Below, piece after piece: positions 17,082 to 25,469 of a DNA stretch of 64,000 nucleotides. The translations under genes were made by a program, and so were the position numbers. Origin of the DNA: UBA1479 sp964012715. GTDB taxonomy: Bacteria > Pseudomonadota > Alphaproteobacteria > Rhodospirillales > Casp-alpha2. Every line of letters begins with the position of its first letter. Position 1 is the stretch's first letter. The DNA is taken from assembly GCA_964012715.1 (NCBI GenBank), contig CAXGUG010000005.1:10115-74114 (forward strand). Reading direction: 5' to 3'. Under the pieces are notes generated by a model. That model saw only the letters and a list, made by a program, of their open reading frames with translations. It was not told the origin of the DNA and searched no databases.

Positions 17082-17399
17082 ATGGCGACGACGATAGCCG
17101 CCCTACCGGCCCGCCTCGCCCGCGCCCTGATCCGGGGCTATCAGCTATTCCTGTCGCCATTGGCGCCGGCTTCGTGCCGGTTTCATCCCACCTGTTCCGA
17201 ATATGCCCGCGAGGCCCTGGCCGAACACGGTTTCTTCCGTGGTCTGGGGCTGAGCCTGTGGCGCCTGGCGCGCTGCAATCCCTGGAACCCGGGCGGTTTC
17301 GACCCGGTACCCGGCGCGCATTGCTGCGCCGAGCATGACCACGGCGACGACCGTGGCGCTTCCTCTCATTCAAATCTTCCCCAACCGCACGGGTCCTGA
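17082..17399 (+). CDS. yidD: Membrane protein insertion efficiency factor YidD
   Basis: The 105-residue product matches the YidD family: an amphipathic N-terminal helix (ALIRGYQLFLSPL), then SCRFHPTCSEYAREAL and RLARCNPWNPGGFDPVP, with the conserved cysteines. It is proposed to assist YidC at the inner membrane face. The last 20 residues, His-, Asp- and Ser-rich, are an unconserved tail. It is placed between rnpA and yidC as usual. Confidence 0.95.
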   Translation: MATTIAALPARLARALIRGYQLFLSPLAPASCRFHPTCSEYAREALAEHGFFRGLGLSLWRLARCNPWNPGGFDPVPGAHCCAEHDHGDDRGASSHSNLPQPHGS

Positions 17400-17404
17400 G
17401 AATT

Positions 17405-19183
17405 ATGATCGAGAACAAGAACCTGATTTTGGCCGTCGTCCTTTCCGTGGCCGTGCTGGTGGGCTTCGAGTTGTTTTTCAAAACCACCCAGCCTGCGCCG
17501 CAGCAGACTGCGGAAAGCACCCAGCCGGGCGCGCAGCCGGGCCAGGCGCCGACCGCTCCGGCCGCCCCCGCCGCGCCGACCGGCGACGGTTCCGCCGTGC
17601 CGCCGCAGGCGCCGGGCGCACCCGCGGCCCAGGCCCCCGGCATGACGCCGAAGGCGACCCGGGCCGAGGTTCTGGCCACCAACCCGCGCATCAAGATCAC
17701 GACCCCGCGCCTGTCGGGTTCGATCTCGCTCAAGGGCGGTCGGATCGATGACCTGATCCTGGCCGACTATCGGGAAACCCTGGAAAAGGACAGCCCGGCG
17801 ATCACCCTGCTGAGCCCGCGCGGCGTGTCCGACGCCTATTTCGCCGAATTCGGCTGGATCGCCGCCAAGGGCGCGGACGGCAAGCCCGTCACCCGCGTGC
17901 CCGACGCCGACACGGTCTGGACCCCCAGCGCCCAGACGCTGACCCCCGAAGCGCCGGTGACCCTGACCTGGGACAACGGCCAGGGCCTAGTGTTCTCGCG
18001 CACCTATGCGATCGACGAGAACTTCATGTTCAAGATCACCCAGGGCGTCGCCAACAAGGGCGGTGCGGCGGTCGAGCTTTATCCCTATGGCCTGGTATCC
18101 CGCCAAGGCACGCCGAAGACCTCGGGCTTCTATATCCTGCACGAGGGCCTGTTGGGCGTGAACAACGGCGAACTGAAGGAAGTGAAGTACAAGGACCTTC
18201 AGGAACAGAAGATGGAAACCAGCGCCGGGACCGGTGGCTGGATCGGCATCACCGACAAATACTGGCTGACCGCGCTGATCCCCAACAAGGAAGCAGAGGT
18301 CACCAAGCGTTACGTCTATCGCAAGAGCGGCGTGATCGACTCCTATCAGATCGATTTCCTGGGTGCCGGCGTGAACGTCGCCCCCGGCGCTTCGGGCACG
18401 GCCGAAAACCACCTGTTCGCCGGCGCCAAGCAGGTCAAGATCCTGGATGCCTACGAAGAAAGCCTGGGCATCGACCGCTTTGACCTGGCCATCGACTGGG
18501 GCTGGTTCTACTTCCTGACCCGGCCGATCTTCTACGGCCTGCTGTGGCTTGAACATCATGTCGGCAACCTGGGCATCGCGATCCTGATCCTGACGATTTC
18601 GATCAAGGGCGCGTTCTTCCCGCTGGCCAACAAGTCGTACGAAAGCATGAGCAAGATGAAGAAGCTTCAGCCGGAGATGGTGAAGCTTCGCGAGCGCTAT
18701 GCCGACGACAAGGTCAAGCTGAACGAAGAAATGATGTCCCTGTACAAGAAATCGGGGACCAATCCGGCATCGGGCTGTTTGCCGATCCTGATTCAGATTC
18801 CGGTGTTCTTCGCCCTGTACAAGGTTCTGTTCGTTACCATCGAAATGCGCCACGCGCCGTTCTATGGCTGGATTCAGGATCTGTCCTCGGCCGACCCGAC
18901 CAACATCTTCACCCTGTTCGGCCTGATCGCCTGGGCCCCGCCGGAAATCATGCATGTCGGCATCTGGCCGCTGTTGATGGGCATCTCGATGTTCTTGCAG
19001 CAGAAGCTGAACCCGCAGCCGACCGATCCGACGCAGGCCAAGATCATGATGTTCCTGCCGCTCATCTTCACCTTCCTGCTTGCCAAGTTCCCGGCGGGTC
19101 TGGTCCTGTACTGGACCTGGAACAACCTGCTGTCGATCGCGCAGCAGTGGGTGATCATGCGACGCATGGGCGTCAAAGCCTAA
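17405..19183 (+). CDS. yidC: Membrane protein insertase YidC
   Basis: This protein inserts and folds inner membrane proteins, with or without SecYEG. The 592-residue product has an N-terminal membrane anchor (LILAVVLSVAVLVGFELFF), a Pro/Ala/Gln-rich linker at about 30-80, a large periplasmic beta domain (about 90-360) and the conserved five-helix core from about 370. That core contains NLGIAILILTISIKGAFFPL with the functional Arg/Lys position, the cytoplasmic hairpin SMSKMKKLQPEMVKLRERY, and the final helix FPAGLVLYWTWNNLLS. The start is ATG at 17405, 5 bases after yidD. Confidence 0.96.
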   Translation: MIENKNLILAVVLSVAVLVGFELFFKTTQPAPQQTAESTQPGAQPGQAPTAPAAPAAPTGDGSAVPPQAPGAPAAQAPGMTPKATRAEVLATNPRIKITTPRLSGSISLKGGRIDDLILADYRETLEKDSPAITLLSPRGVSDAYFAEFGWIAAKGADGKPVTRVPDADTVWTPSAQTLTPEAPVTLTWDNGQGLVFSRTYAIDENFMFKITQGVANKGGAAVELYPYGLVSRQGTPKTSGFYILHEGLLGVNNGELKEVKYKDLQEQKMETSAGTGGWIGITDKYWLTALIPNKEAEVTKRYVYRKSGVIDSYQIDFLGAGVNVAPGASGTAENHLFAGAKQVKILDAYEESLGIDRFDLAIDWGWFYFLTRPIFYGLLWLEHHVGNLGIAILILTISIKGAFFPLANKSYESMSKMKKLQPEMVKLRERYADDKVKLNEEMMSLYKKSGTNPASGCLPILIQIPVFFALYKVLFVTIEMRHAPFYGWIQDLSSADPTNIFTLFGLIAWAPPEIMHVGIWPLLMGISMFLQQKLNPQPTDPTQAKIMMFLPLIFTFLLAKFPAGLVLYWTWNNLLSIAQQWVIMRRMGVKA

Positions 19184-19201
19184 GCAACCCGGGAGAGCGA
19201 G

Positions 19202-19888
19202 ATGAACCAGCCGGGCGACATCACACCCGGCGTGGATTCCGGGGCCGAAGCCGACGACATTCTGTTGGAGAACGGGCGCCTTCTGTTCGCGCAGCAGGCG
19301 ACGTTTCTTCTGGGCGCGGCCGGCCTGCCGCAGGTGCCGGACAGTGACTTGCCGGAAATCGCCTTCGCCGGGCGCTCGAACGTCGGTAAATCGTCGTTGA
19401 TCAATGCCCTGACCGGGCGCAAGGACCTGGCCCGCACGTCCAACACCCCGGGCCGCACCCAGCAGATCAATTTCTTCGACCTTGGGGCCCGCCTGATGCT
19501 GGCCGACCTGCCGGGCTATGGCTATGCCAAGGCCCCGAAGGGCCAGGTCAAGAACTGGACCAAGCTGGTCAATTCATACCTCAAGGGGCGGCAGGAACTG
19601 CGCCGGACCTGCGTGCTGATCGATGCCCGCCACGGGCTGAAGGCGACCGACCGCGAGGTCATGTCGATGCTCGACGCCGCCGCCCAGCCCTATCAGATCG
19701 TCCTCACCAAGTGCGACAAGATCAAGGCCGCGGACCTGGAAAAACTGGTCGAGCGGACCGGGGCCGAACTGGCCAAGCACACGGCGGCGCATCCGGTCAT
19801 CATGCGCACCAGTTCGTTCAAGAACGAAGGGATCGAAGAGCTGAGGGCCGAGTTGGCGACCCTGGCGCTCCCGGCGCAATCGTCCTAA
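19202..19888 (+). CDS. engB: Ribosome biogenesis GTPase YihA/YsxC (EngB)
   Basis: This is a TRAFAC GTPase for large-subunit assembly. The 228-residue product has G1 GRSNVGKSSL, G2 in NTPGRTQQINFF, G3 DLPGYGYAK, G4 LTKCDK and G5 RTSSFKNEG. The N-terminal 40 residues before the G domain are acidic and longer than in many homologues. The start is ATG at 19202 with GGGAGAG upstream. It is in the yidC-engB-argB order typical of alphaproteobacteria. Confidence 0.95.
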   Translation: MNQPGDITPGVDSGAEADDILLENGRLLFAQQATFLLGAAGLPQVPDSDLPEIAFAGRSNVGKSSLINALTGRKDLARTSNTPGRTQQINFFDLGARLMLADLPGYGYAKAPKGQVKNWTKLVNSYLKGRQELRRTCVLIDARHGLKATDREVMSMLDAAAQPYQIVLTKCDKIKAADLEKLVERTGAELAKHTAAHPVIMRTSSFKNEGIEELRAELATLALPAQSS

Positions 19889-19939
19889 CCTCCCGCAAAC
19901 GCTTCTATTTCACCGAACAATCAATTAGGTTCGCCTGCC

Positions 19940-20848
19940 ATGACCGAGAACAAACGCACCATCGCCGACAAATGGCAAAGTCAGGCCCGGGTCCTGTCCG
20001 AGGCGCTGCCCTTCATGCGCCGCTACACCGGCCAGACCGTGGTCATCAAGTACGGCGGCCATGCCATGGGCAACGACGAGATGGCCAACCTGTTCGCGCG
20101 CGACGTGGTGTTGCTGCGCCAGGTCGGCAGCAACCCGGTGGTCGTGCACGGCGGCGGGCCGCAGATCGGCGCGATGCTGGAGCGCTTGGCGATCGAAAGC
20201 AAATTCGTCGACGGTCTGCGCGTGACCGACGAAGACACGGTCAAGGTCGTGGAAATGGTCCTGGCCGGGGCCATCAACAAAGAGATCGTCACCCGGATCA
20301 ACGCCGCCGGCGGCATGGCCGCGGGCCTGTCCGGCAAGGATGGCAACCTGATCCAGGCCGACAAGCTGCGCCGCACCAAGAAAGACCCGGAAAGCAATAT
20401 AGAGCGTATCCTGGACCTGGGTCTGGTCGGCGAACCGAAAGAGGTCAACCCGCATATCCTGGAAGCCTTCGAGGAATCGGACATCACCCCGGTGATCGCG
20501 CCGATCGGCGTCGGGCCGAAAGGCGAGACCCTGAACATCAACGCCGATACGGCGGCGGGCGCCATCGCCGGGGCCACCCATGCCAAGCGCCTGATCATGC
20601 TGACCGACGTGTCCGGCGTGCTGGACGCCGACGGCAACCTGATCCCGGAATTGACCGTGTCCAACGCCCGCAAGGCGATTGCCGACGGCATCATCACCGG
20701 CGGCATGATCCCCAAGGTCGAAACCTGCATCGACGCGGTCGAATCCGGCGTCGGCGGGGCGGTGATCTCGGACGGCCGGGTGCCCCACGCGGTGCTGGTC
20801 GAACTGTTCACCGAACATGGCGCCGGGACGATCATCCTGCCGGACTGA
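19940..20848 (+). CDS. argB: Acetylglutamate kinase
   Basis: This enzyme phosphorylates N-acetylglutamate in arginine synthesis. The 302-residue product has VVIKYGGHAMGND with the phosphate-binding Lys, VVHGGGPQIG, the substrate segment NPHILEAF, LNINADTAAGAIA, LTDVSGVLD and ITGGMIPKV, all family signatures. The N-terminal extension of about 25 residues before the first strand (RVLSEALPFMRRY) is of the kind found in arginine-inhibited hexameric enzymes, so feedback control by arginine is plausible. It is followed by a terminator at 20873. Confidence 0.96.
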   Translation: MTENKRTIADKWQSQARVLSEALPFMRRYTGQTVVIKYGGHAMGNDEMANLFARDVVLLRQVGSNPVVVHGGGPQIGAMLERLAIESKFVDGLRVTDEDTVKVVEMVLAGAINKEIVTRINAAGGMAAGLSGKDGNLIQADKLRRTKKDPESNIERILDLGLVGEPKEVNPHILEAFEESDITPVIAPIGVGPKGETLNINADTAAGAIAGATHAKRLIMLTDVSGVLDADGNLIPELTVSNARKAIADGIITGGMIPKVETCIDAVESGVGGAVISDGRVPHAVLVELFTEHGAGTIILPD

Positions 20849-20872
20849 TCCTTGCCCGGAAATCGAACATGA

Positions 20873-20906
20873 AAAACGGCCGGTGCATCACGCAACCGGC
20901 CGTTTT
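20873..20906 (+). terminator. Rho-independent terminator between argB and the amidase gene
   Basis: AAAACGGCCGGT (20873-20884) and ACCGGCCGTTTT (20895-20906) form a 12-base-pair hairpin with a ten-base loop. Flanking A and T runs make it usable in both directions, fitting its place between convergent genes. Confidence 0.8.
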
Positions 20907-20927
20907 CATTTCTGCGCTGTCAGAAGG

Positions 20928-22334
20928 TTATCCGACGACAGGCGCGATGTTTTCCTGAATCCACCGGGCGATGGCCGTGACCTTGGCGTCGTCGCCGGGC
21001 CAGCCCATGACCTGCAGGCCGACCGGCAAGCCGTCGATCGCCATCAACGGCACGGTGACGACCGGCGCGAACAGCATCGACGACGGATAGTTGAAGATCG
21101 CGTAGCCGGTCGGATGTTTGACCTTGTCCGCGTCCGGTGCGCTGGCGTCCCACAACGGGGCCGGTCCGGGGCACGACAGGGTAATCGCCACATCGGCCAG
21201 TCCCGCCAGGTTGGCATGGGCGGCCTGGGCCGCTTCGCGCCGGGTCAGCAGGATTTCGTAATCGCCGACGGACATGGCCTCGGCCCGCTTGACCGCCCCT
21301 TGCGAGCGGAAGCTGACCTTGTCCCCGTACTGGTCGATCATGTTGCGGATCGCCCAACGGTTTTCCCATTGGGTGATTTCCCCGGCGATTTCCTGGGCGT
21401 CGACGATGGCGTGTTCCATGAAGTTGACGCTGGCGTTGGAATGCCGGTCGATCATCTCGATCCCGGCGGCGGCCATCTGGGCGCGCAGTTCGTTGAACGC
21501 GGCCTTGGACGCATCGTCGGTGAAGTTCCACCCGGCGGTTTCCAAAACCATCAGGCGCGCCGGCTTGGTCGCGGGCGGCGTGTCGTCCGGGCCCTTCAGG
21601 GCGCGGCAGCCACGGTCGCCCCCGGCGCGCTTGGCGATTTCGATGGCGACATGCCACATGTCCTGGATGCACCCGGCGTGCGGGCCGTGGGTGCTCATGC
21701 TGGTCGCCATGCGCTCACCCCGGTTGATGGCGCCCTGGGTCGGCTTCAACGAGACGTTGCCGCAGAACGCGGACGGGCGAATGATCGACCCGCCGACCTG
21801 CGAGCCGATGGCGGCGGGCATCATCTTGGCCGCGACGGCGGCGGCGGAACCGGACGACGATCCGCCCGGCGTGCGCGCCGGATCGAACGGGTTGGTGGTC
21901 GGCCCCGGATGATTGCCGCCCAGTTCGGCGGTCACGGTCTTGGCCAGGATCACAGCCCCCGCTTCGCGCAGGGCCGAAACGGCGGCGTTGTCGCGGGTCG
22001 GGAAATTGCCCTTGAAGGCTTCGCAGCCGAATTCGGTCGGCATGTCCTTGGTTTCCAGCAGGTCCTTGATGGAAACCGGCATGCCGTCGATGGACGACAG
22101 CGGCTTGCCCGCTTTCCAGCGGGCGGTGCTGGCGTCAGCGGCGGCGCGCGCGCCCTCTTCGTTGATCGCGGTCAGGGCTTTGACGACGGGTTCGCGCTCG
22201 GCAATGGTCGCGATGCAGCGCTCCAGGTAGTCCCGGGGGCTGTCCGATCCGTCGATGAAGGATTGCGTTTTGTCGTGGAAGGTAAGCGGTTCGTAGGTAC
22301 GGGGGTCGTAGGGAATGCGCTCGGAGGCGGTCAT
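20928..22334 (-). CDS. Amidase (amidase signature family)
   Basis: The 468-residue hydrolase has the Ser-cisSer-Lys triad: Lys in PVSIKDLLE, cis-Ser in GGSSSGSAAAVAA and nucleophile Ser in SQVGGSIIRPSAFCG. It is cytosolic with no signal peptide. The family includes GatA, but the lack of gatB and gatC neighbours and the overall sequence point to a stand-alone amide hydrolase of unknown substrate. The start is ATG at 22334. It lies on the opposite strand, between argB and the pyrimidine nucleotidase gene, next to a DUF2336 gene 59 bases upstream. Confidence 0.88.
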   Translation of the reverse strand: MTASERIPYDPRTYEPLTFHDKTQSFIDGSDSPRDYLERCIATIAEREPVVKALTAINEEGARAAADASTARWKAGKPLSSIDGMPVSIKDLLETKDMPTEFGCEAFKGNFPTRDNAAVSALREAGAVILAKTVTAELGGNHPGPTTNPFDPARTPGGSSSGSAAAVAAKMMPAAIGSQVGGSIIRPSAFCGNVSLKPTQGAINRGERMATSMSTHGPHAGCIQDMWHVAIEIAKRAGGDRGCRALKGPDDTPPATKPARLMVLETAGWNFTDDASKAAFNELRAQMAAAGIEMIDRHSNASVNFMEHAIVDAQEIAGEITQWENRWAIRNMIDQYGDKVSFRSQGAVKRAEAMSVGDYEILLTRREAAQAAHANLAGLADVAITLSCPGPAPLWDASAPDADKVKHPTGYAIFNYPSSMLFAPVVTVPLMAIDGLPVGLQVMGWPGDDAKVTAIARWIQENIAPVVG

Positions 22335-22393
22335 TTTCGTCTCTCGTTCTTAACGGTTGGTCAGATACGCCACGCCCCTCTTCGCCAACGACC

Positions 22394-23674
22394 TTAGGCC
22401 ATGCCGCGCAGGAATTCCAACTGCCATTCCATCTCGGCCTCGGACAGGCCATAGGGCGTGTTGCTGGACGGCCGGATGATTTCGACCGGTGCTACGTTGC
22501 CCAGACCCTGTTGCAGATCGACCGCCAGCTTGGGCGAACAGCCCGCTTCCCATACCAATGAGACAATACCCTTGGCCGAATTGGTGGCGAAGGCCTTGAC
22601 CACCGCCGGCATCTTGCTGTCCGACAGAACGGCCAGGGCGGCCATCGCCATGTTACGGTCCTTGCGCCCGATGGCGTCGTAGATCACACCCTCGGTCAGT
22701 TGGCCCTTCTTGTTCATGTCGCGGGCCAGTTCCAGGGCCTCGTCACGGGTCAAGCGGTCCGGTTCCGGCTCCGCCGCGCTACCGTTACCCCCATTGGCGT
22801 CCGCGTCGGCATCCGGCGGCGGGCCGTCCCCGGCGGCGAGCCGAGCCAGGACCACAGCGCGGACCTCGTCCGCCAATCCGGGCGGCAGGTCGTTGCGCGC
22901 CAACATGGTGTCGATCAGGCTGTCGGCGACATATTCCGCCAACCGCTTCGCCGCCTTGTCCGACAGGCCGGGGCGGGCGACCAGGGGTTCGTGCAGTTCC
23001 GGGTGCTGTTCCGCCCGGTCGGCGATCTTGTCCAAGGTGCCTTCGGAAATATGGGCGCTGGGGTTGCGCAGCAGTTCCGCCGTGGCCTCGACGTCGCCGG
23101 TTTCGACGATCGCGTCGGACACGGTTTCCGACAGGTCGGCGCGCCGGGCCATGGCCTTGAGCCGCGCCGTATTGGCCCCCTCGGCGATGATCGTCACCAG
23201 GTCGCGGTCGGTCAGCACCGGCGAGAATTCGATCACCGGGTTGGCGACCATGGCGTCCGTGTCGCGGGCCAGTTGGCGGATCACCGCGGGCGGGGCCGAG
23301 GTCATTTCCTTCAGCGTTTCGGCCAGGACATAACGCACCCGCTGCGCCTGATCGCGGGCCATGTCCTCCAGCGTGTCGGCGGCCCATTTGCGGACCTTGA
23401 TCTTCTGCTTGTCGGTCAGGTCCGGCATCATCTGGGAAATCTTCTCGCCCAGGCTGGCGCGAACCTCGGGGTCCGCGTCCTTCGCCAACAGGGCGTCGGC
23501 CTGCATCGGCGTGGCGCGGTTCCCGGCCAGCGCCTTGCGCACGTCGGGATCGCCGTCTTTGGCCATGTAATACAGGATTTCGGGCTTAGTCGTCATGGAC
23601 GCGGCCAGACGGCGGCGCTCTTCGAGCTTGCCGCGCTGCGCGATTTCCGCGTCCTTGCCGTATTGGGTGGTCAC
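22394..23674 (-). CDS. DUF2336 domain-containing helical repeat protein
   Basis: The 426-residue cytosolic product starts at GTG 23674 behind a strong GGAGGAGGAA site. It is made of HEAT-like helical repeats: short units such as AKDGDPDVRKALAGN, AKDADPEVRASLGE and ARDQAQRVRYVLAE recur through the first 300 residues. An acidic Gly/Asp-rich linker (about 300-325) precedes a C-terminal helical part ending LSEAEMEWQLEFLRGMA. The DUF2336 family is abundant in alphaproteobacteria and has no firmly established function; I infer protein-protein scaffolding. The downstream amidase may share its transcript. Confidence 0.8.
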   Translation of the reverse strand: MTTQYGKDAEIAQRGKLEERRRLAASMTTKPEILYYMAKDGDPDVRKALAGNRATPMQADALLAKDADPEVRASLGEKISQMMPDLTDKQKIKVRKWAADTLEDMARDQAQRVRYVLAETLKEMTSAPPAVIRQLARDTDAMVANPVIEFSPVLTDRDLVTIIAEGANTARLKAMARRADLSETVSDAIVETGDVEATAELLRNPSAHISEGTLDKIADRAEQHPELHEPLVARPGLSDKAAKRLAEYVADSLIDTMLARNDLPPGLADEVRAVVLARLAAGDGPPPDADADANGGNGSAAEPEPDRLTRDEALELARDMNKKGQLTEGVIYDAIGRKDRNMAMAALAVLSDSKMPAVVKAFATNSAKGIVSLVWEAGCSPKLAVDLQQGLGNVAPVEIIRPSSNTPYGLSEAEMEWQLEFLRGMA

Positions 23675-23834
23675 GTAGGCGTTCCTCCTCCCGGAAAATT
23701 CCCCACCGGGCGGGGGAATATTACCCGACCGGCGGCGTTAGCCAAGCGGCAGGCGTCACACCCCCGCCCCGGCATCCGGGAAAAGCCCGCAAATGAAGCT
23801 TGGCCCGCGGCGATTCCGGCCCCTATATAAGGCG

Positions 23835-24521
23835 ATGACGATCAAACATGACCCCGCCGCCGCCGAAACCTGGGTGTTCGATTTGGACAACACCCTGTAT
23901 CCGCCCAGTTGCCGCCTATTCGATCAGGTCGACTGGAACATCACGCGCTATGTCGCCAATCTGTTCGACATGCCGCTGGAACAGGCACGGGCGCTGCAAA
24001 AAACCTATTTCCGCGAACACGGCACGACCATGCGCGGCTTGATGACCCTGCACAACGTCGATCCGGTCGAATTCCTGGACGCGGTGCACGACATCGACCT
24101 GACGCCGGTCGACCCGTCGCCCCGCCTGGACGCGGCCCTGGGCCGCCTGCCGGGTCGCAAGATCATCTTCACCAACGGCGACGTGCCCCATGCCGAACGG
24201 GTCATGGGAAAGCTCGGCGTGCGCCATCATTTCGAGGCCGTGTTCGACATCGTCGCCTCGGATTTCGACCCCAAACCCGCGCCCCATGTCTACGACAAAA
24301 TGGCCAAAACCTACGATGTCGACCCGACCCGCGCGGTGATGGTCGAGGACATGGCCCGCAACCTGGCCCCGGCCCATGCCATGGGCATGACCACCGTCTG
24401 GGTCCGCCCGGCGGAAAGCACCGGCGCGACCTGGGCCCATGACGGCTCCGACGGCGGACACATCCACCATATCGTCGACGACCTGACCGATTGGCTGGAG
24501 CAGTTGACCCCCAACGCCTGA
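23835..24521 (+). CDS. HAD-family pyrimidine 5'-nucleotidase
   Basis: The 228-residue product (ATG at 23835) has the HAD nucleophile motif VFDLDNTLYP, motif II IFTNGD, motif III Lys in DPKPAPHVYDKM and motif IV MVEDMARNL, with a helical cap after motif I. This arrangement matches the SDT1/SSM1-type pyrimidine 5'-nucleotidases that dephosphorylate UMP or CMP. A 14-residue longer reading from 23793 is possible but less likely because AAGG sits before 23835. It is upstream of dapD, a common alphaproteobacterial order. Confidence 0.88.
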   Translation: MTIKHDPAAAETWVFDLDNTLYPPSCRLFDQVDWNITRYVANLFDMPLEQARALQKTYFREHGTTMRGLMTLHNVDPVEFLDAVHDIDLTPVDPSPRLDAALGRLPGRKIIFTNGDVPHAERVMGKLGVRHHFEAVFDIVASDFDPKPAPHVYDKMAKTYDVDPTRAVMVEDMARNLAPAHAMGMTTVWVRPAESTGATWAHDGSDGGHIHHIVDDLTDWLEQLTPNA

Positions 24522-24560
24522 GCCCCCAATACCCGAGCGCCCAGCTTGGCTTGACTTGTG

Positions 24561-24592
24561 AATGGCCCTGTTTCATCTTCCGGGGCCGTTTT
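24561..24592 (+). terminator. Hairpin with T-run between the nucleotidase gene and dapD
   Basis: AATGGCCC (24561-24568) can pair with GGGCCGTT at about 24582-24590, followed by TTTTC. It may end the nucleotidase transcript. A promoter-like TTGACT-17-CATCTT (24551-24579) overlaps it, so it could also act as a leader hairpin of dapD. Confidence 0.4.
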
Positions 24593-24627
24593 CGACAGAA
24601 ACATTCAGCAATTTCCGGGAACCCGAC

Positions 24628-25452
24628 ATGACTCAAGACCTGCAAGCCGCCATCGAAGCCGCCTGGGACGGACGCGATGCCATCAACGCCCAGACCACGG
24701 GCGAAACCCGCGACGCCATTGAAAGCGCGCTGAACCTGATGGAAGCGGGCCAGGCCCGCGTCGCCGAAAAGATCAACGGCGAATGGACCGTTCACCAGTG
24801 GCTGAAAAAGGCGGTTCTGCTGTCCTTCCGCCTGAACGACATGGCGCCGATTTCCGGCGGTCCCGGCGGCTCGACCTGGTGGGACAAGGTGCCCAGCAAG
24901 TTCGAAGGCATGTCGGCCGACGATTTCAAGGCCGCGGGCTTCCGCGCCGTGCCGAACTGCATCGTGCGCCGCTCGGCCTTTATCGCGCCGGGCGTGGTCC
25001 TGATGCCGAGCTTCGTCAACCTGGGCGCTTACGTCGACGAAGGCACCATGGTCGACACCTGGGCCACCGTCGGCTCCTGCGCGCAGATCGGTAAGAACTG
25101 CCACATCTCGGGCGGCGCCGGTATCGGCGGCGTGCTCGAGCCGCTGCAGGCCGGTCCGGTCATCGTCGAAGACAACTGCTTCATCGGCGCGCGGTCGGAA
25201 ATCGTCGAAGGCGTGATCGTCGGCGAAGGCTCGGTCGTCTCGATGGGCGTGTTCATCGGCCAGTCGACCAAGATCGTCCGTCGCGACACCGGCGAAATCA
25301 TGTACGGCAAGATCCCGCCCTATTCGGTGGTCGTGCCGGGCTCGCTTCCGGGCAAGGAAGGCCAGCCGTCGCTGTATTGCGCGGTGATCCTGAAGACCGT
25401 CGACGAAGGTACGCGGTCCAAGACCTCGATCAACGACCTGCTGCGCGACTAA
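24628..25452 (+). CDS. dapD: 2,3,4,5-tetrahydropyridine-2,6-dicarboxylate N-succinyltransferase
   Basis: This is a lysine and diaminopimelate synthesis enzyme using succinyl-CoA. The 274-residue product, the usual length, has an N-terminal helical domain, then a left-handed beta-helix of hexapeptide repeats (IAPGVVLMPSFVNLGAYVD, GKNCHISGGAGIGGV) and the C-terminal acceptor region YSVVVPGSLPG. ATG at 24628 is chosen over a 22-residue longer frame. dapE follows after 17 bases, forming a dapDE operon. Confidence 0.97.
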   Translation: MTQDLQAAIEAAWDGRDAINAQTTGETRDAIESALNLMEAGQARVAEKINGEWTVHQWLKKAVLLSFRLNDMAPISGGPGGSTWWDKVPSKFEGMSADDFKAAGFRAVPNCIVRRSAFIAPGVVLMPSFVNLGAYVDEGTMVDTWATVGSCAQIGKNCHISGGAGIGGVLEPLQAGPVIVEDNCFIGARSEIVEGVIVGEGSVVSMGVFIGQSTKIVRRDTGEIMYGKIPPYSVVVPGSLPGKEGQPSLYCAVILKTVDEGTRSKTSINDLLRD

Positions 25453-25469
25453 GCCCCCGGGAGCAGACC

